Below are positions 4,255-5,611 of a DNA stretch of 5,611 nt, piece by piece. A program made the position numbers and the translations under genes. A model generated the notes under the pieces. The model saw nothing but the letters and a program-made list of their open reading frames with translations. It was not told where the DNA came from and did no database searches. The DNA is taken from the NCBI GenBank assembly GCA_017557265.1, contig JAFZAM010000062.1, positions 1-5,611 on the forward strand, read 5' to 3'. Within the stretch, counting starts at the first letter, position 1; every line of letters starts with the position of its first letter. Source of the DNA: Oscillospiraceae bacterium. Its GTDB lineage: Bacteria; Bacillota; Clostridia; Oscillospirales; Oscillospiraceae.

Positions 4255-5611
4255 TTATTCGGCCGGGCAGTTGACTATGCCGACGAAGAGGGGCAGCCCG
4301 TCCTCGCCCGTGATGGCGAAGATGAACGGGCGGTCGAGCGTGAAGTCGACCTCCTCGTCGGGCGGCATCGCCGCGCCGCACCTCATAATGACGGTGTAGG
4401 CGGCGGCCTCGAGGCCCTGCTCGTCTATCTTGACGCGCGCGGCGTGCTCGACGTTCGTGACGGAGCCGCCCGCGGCGTCGAGGGGCGTGAAGTCGGCGGC
4501 GGCGCCGAAGACGTCCGTCACACCGAGCGCCTTCAGGCCGGGTACGAGCTCCATCTTGGAGCTGACGTCGAACTTCGGGACGGACATGTTCACGATGAGG
4601 TGCTTGCAGTCGGCCGCCTTCCTGCCGAGCAGGAAGTCCGTCGCCTCGCCGCTGCCCAGCAGGTCGGCGGGCGCGACGCCCTCGTCGGGAAGGATGAGCC
4701 ACATGGCGCCGCTCTCCTCGACGTCGAGCTTGACGGCGGCGAAGTTATCGCTCCAATAATAGTCGTCGGCCGCGCTCTTATGCATGAAGTCGCATTCGAG
4801 CGTCCCTCCGTCGGGGAGGTTGAAGTTATCCTTCTTCGTCGCGCTCGGCTCGAACTCGCTCATCCATTTGCCGCGGTAGTATATCGTCGAGGCGATGGAT
4901 ATTATCGTCTGCGGGTCCATGTGCAGTCCGGAGGCCTGCTCCCTGAGGAGCCCGCCGGTGTTCTCGTTTATCCACTCCTGCAGCGCCGAGTCGAACGCGG
5001 GATCGCCCATGCGGCCGGAGAAGGCCGAGGCGAAGTACTCCTCGGATATGAGCCCCAGCGTATCCTCGTTGAAGCTGACGTCCTCGCTGAGCCAGAGGGA
5101 GTTCGCCAGCAGGCTCGTCACGGCGCCGTCTTCGCGGTAGTTCGAGCGCCAGAGGGCGTTCGCCTGCGCGCGGAGCTCCTCTATGCTGCCTGCGCCGAGC
5201 AGGTCGAGTATCTGCTGCCTGCTGTTCCCGCCCGCCGTCTCGGCGAGCACGGCGAGCGCCATATAGACGTTCAGCGGCGAGTAGACGGCGTTGCCGCCCT
5301 CGCTGTCGGCGAGAAACTGCCTTATGCTCCTGTCGAGATAGTCGTCGAGGTCCGCGGCGTACTTCGACTGCAGCGAGACGCGCTCGCGCCGCTCGTCGGC
5401 CCACTTTTCATAGTCCTCGGAATATTTGTCGTTATCGAACTGGCCGTCCTCGGTCCAGTACTTCGATTCGTCGGGAAAGGCGGCCGCCTCGGGGTAGCTC
5501 GCGAGGGCGACGGCGTAGTTTTTGCGCTCGACGATCGCGGTCGGCTCGGGAGGCGCGGTCGGGTCGGGCTCGACCGCGGGCTTTACGGAGACGCCGCACG
5601 CGGCCATCGGC
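4255..5611 (-). CDS. Serpin (serine protease inhibitor), probable surface lipoprotein; 5' end beyond the window
   Basis: 450 residues are visible from the Met at 5607, but the frame stays open to the edge. MAACG looks like a lipobox ending a signal peptide that begins outside the window, so Met 5607 is probably not the start. After the presumed lipidated Cys4 comes a Pro-rich linker (to ~25), an acidic/aromatic insertion (~30-75), then a full serpin fold: VYSPLNVYMAL (108-118), WINENTGGLL (212-221), IYYRGKWMSEF (242-252), ALGVTDVF (360-367), reactive-centre hinge from 395, DRPFIFAI (425-432). Serpins trap serine proteases by inserting the cleaved reactive loop into a sheet. Aligning the hinge and the PP at P3'-P4' with antitrypsin puts P1-P1' at A412-A413, suggesting elastase-like targets. 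Hinge position P14 is Leu399 where inhibitory serpins usually have Thr/Ser. In a gut commensal this would guard the cell surface against host or bacterial proteases. Its own terminator follows the stop. Confidence 0.93.
   Translation of the reverse strand, partial: PMAACGVSVKPAVEPDPTAPPEPTAIVERKNYAVALASYPEAAAFPDESKYWTEDGQFDNDKYSEDYEKWADERRERVSLQSKYAADLDDYLDRSIRQFLADSEGGNAVYSPLNVYMALAVLAETAGGNSRQQILDLLGAGSIEELRAQANALWRSNYREDGAVTSLLANSLWLSEDVSFNEDTLGLISEEYFASAFSGRMGDPAFDSALQEWINENTGGLLREQASGLHMDPQTIISIASTIYYRGKWMSEFEPSATKKDNFNLPDGGTLECDFMHKSAADDYYWSDNFAAVKLDVEESGAMWLILPDEGVAPADLLGSGEATDFLLGRKAADCKHLIVNMSVPKFDVSSKMELVPGLKALGVTDVFGAAADFTPLDAAGGSVTNVEHAARVKIDEQGLEAAAYTVIMRCGAAMPPDEEVDFTLDRPFIFAITGEDGLPLFVGIVNCPAE

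Noticed and set aside
5605..5607. Met at 5607 as serpin start
   Set aside because: It is only three residues before a lipobox-like Cys and the frame is open to the edge, so a signal peptide most likely begins outside the window.

Overview
The window looks like chromosomal DNA from a G+C-rich Gram-positive bacterium, most likely an uncultured gut Clostridia (Oscillospirales-like) lineage. This placement is inference. It rests on the G/C-rich third codon positions combined with frequent ATA isoleucine codons, strong AGGAGG-type ribosome binding sites, sigma-A-like promoters, a lipoprotein-type serpin and a Firmicutes-style CDF transporter. No rRNA, tRNA, CRISPR array, insertion sequence or phage gene is visible.

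Layout. Plus strand, left: the 3' part of a multi-zinc-ribbon protein (3-614) is coupled through a TGATG stop/start overlap to a protein of unknown function with apparent tandem PH-like modules (614-1525). A strong hairpin follows at 1535-1563, then a small, very basic 72-residue protein gene (1591-1809). Minus strand, right: a serpin lipoprotein (4255 to beyond the right edge) with a canonical terminator; a cation diffusion facilitator (CDF) exporter (2964-4103) with its own promoter; and a double-cupin protein with a central Cys cluster (1779-2870), also with its own near-consensus promoter. The cupin gene and the small basic gene converge and overlap by 31 bp.

Most interesting point. The small basic gene carries a long intrinsic-terminator hairpin plus U-tract (about 1719-1776) inside its coding frame, upstream of its only in-frame stop at 1807-1809. 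Most transcripts should therefore lack a stop codon. This is the architecture known for arfA of E. coli and brfA of Bacillus subtilis, whose backup ribosome-rescue factors are made productively only when trans-translation (tmRNA) fails. The protein is small, very basic, and has a P-x-x-R ... Y-x-R-[RK]-K arrangement that loosely recalls ArfA/BrfA. I propose it as a candidate tmRNA-controlled alternative ribosome-rescue factor. That function is inference; the hairpin and stop positions are directly visible.

The genes do not form one pathway. The left pair may belong to a zinc-ribbon/membrane-associated stress module, the CDF protein probably exports Mn2+ or a similar divalent metal, the serpin probably protects the cell surface from host or microbial serine proteases, and the cupin protein has no assigned substrate.
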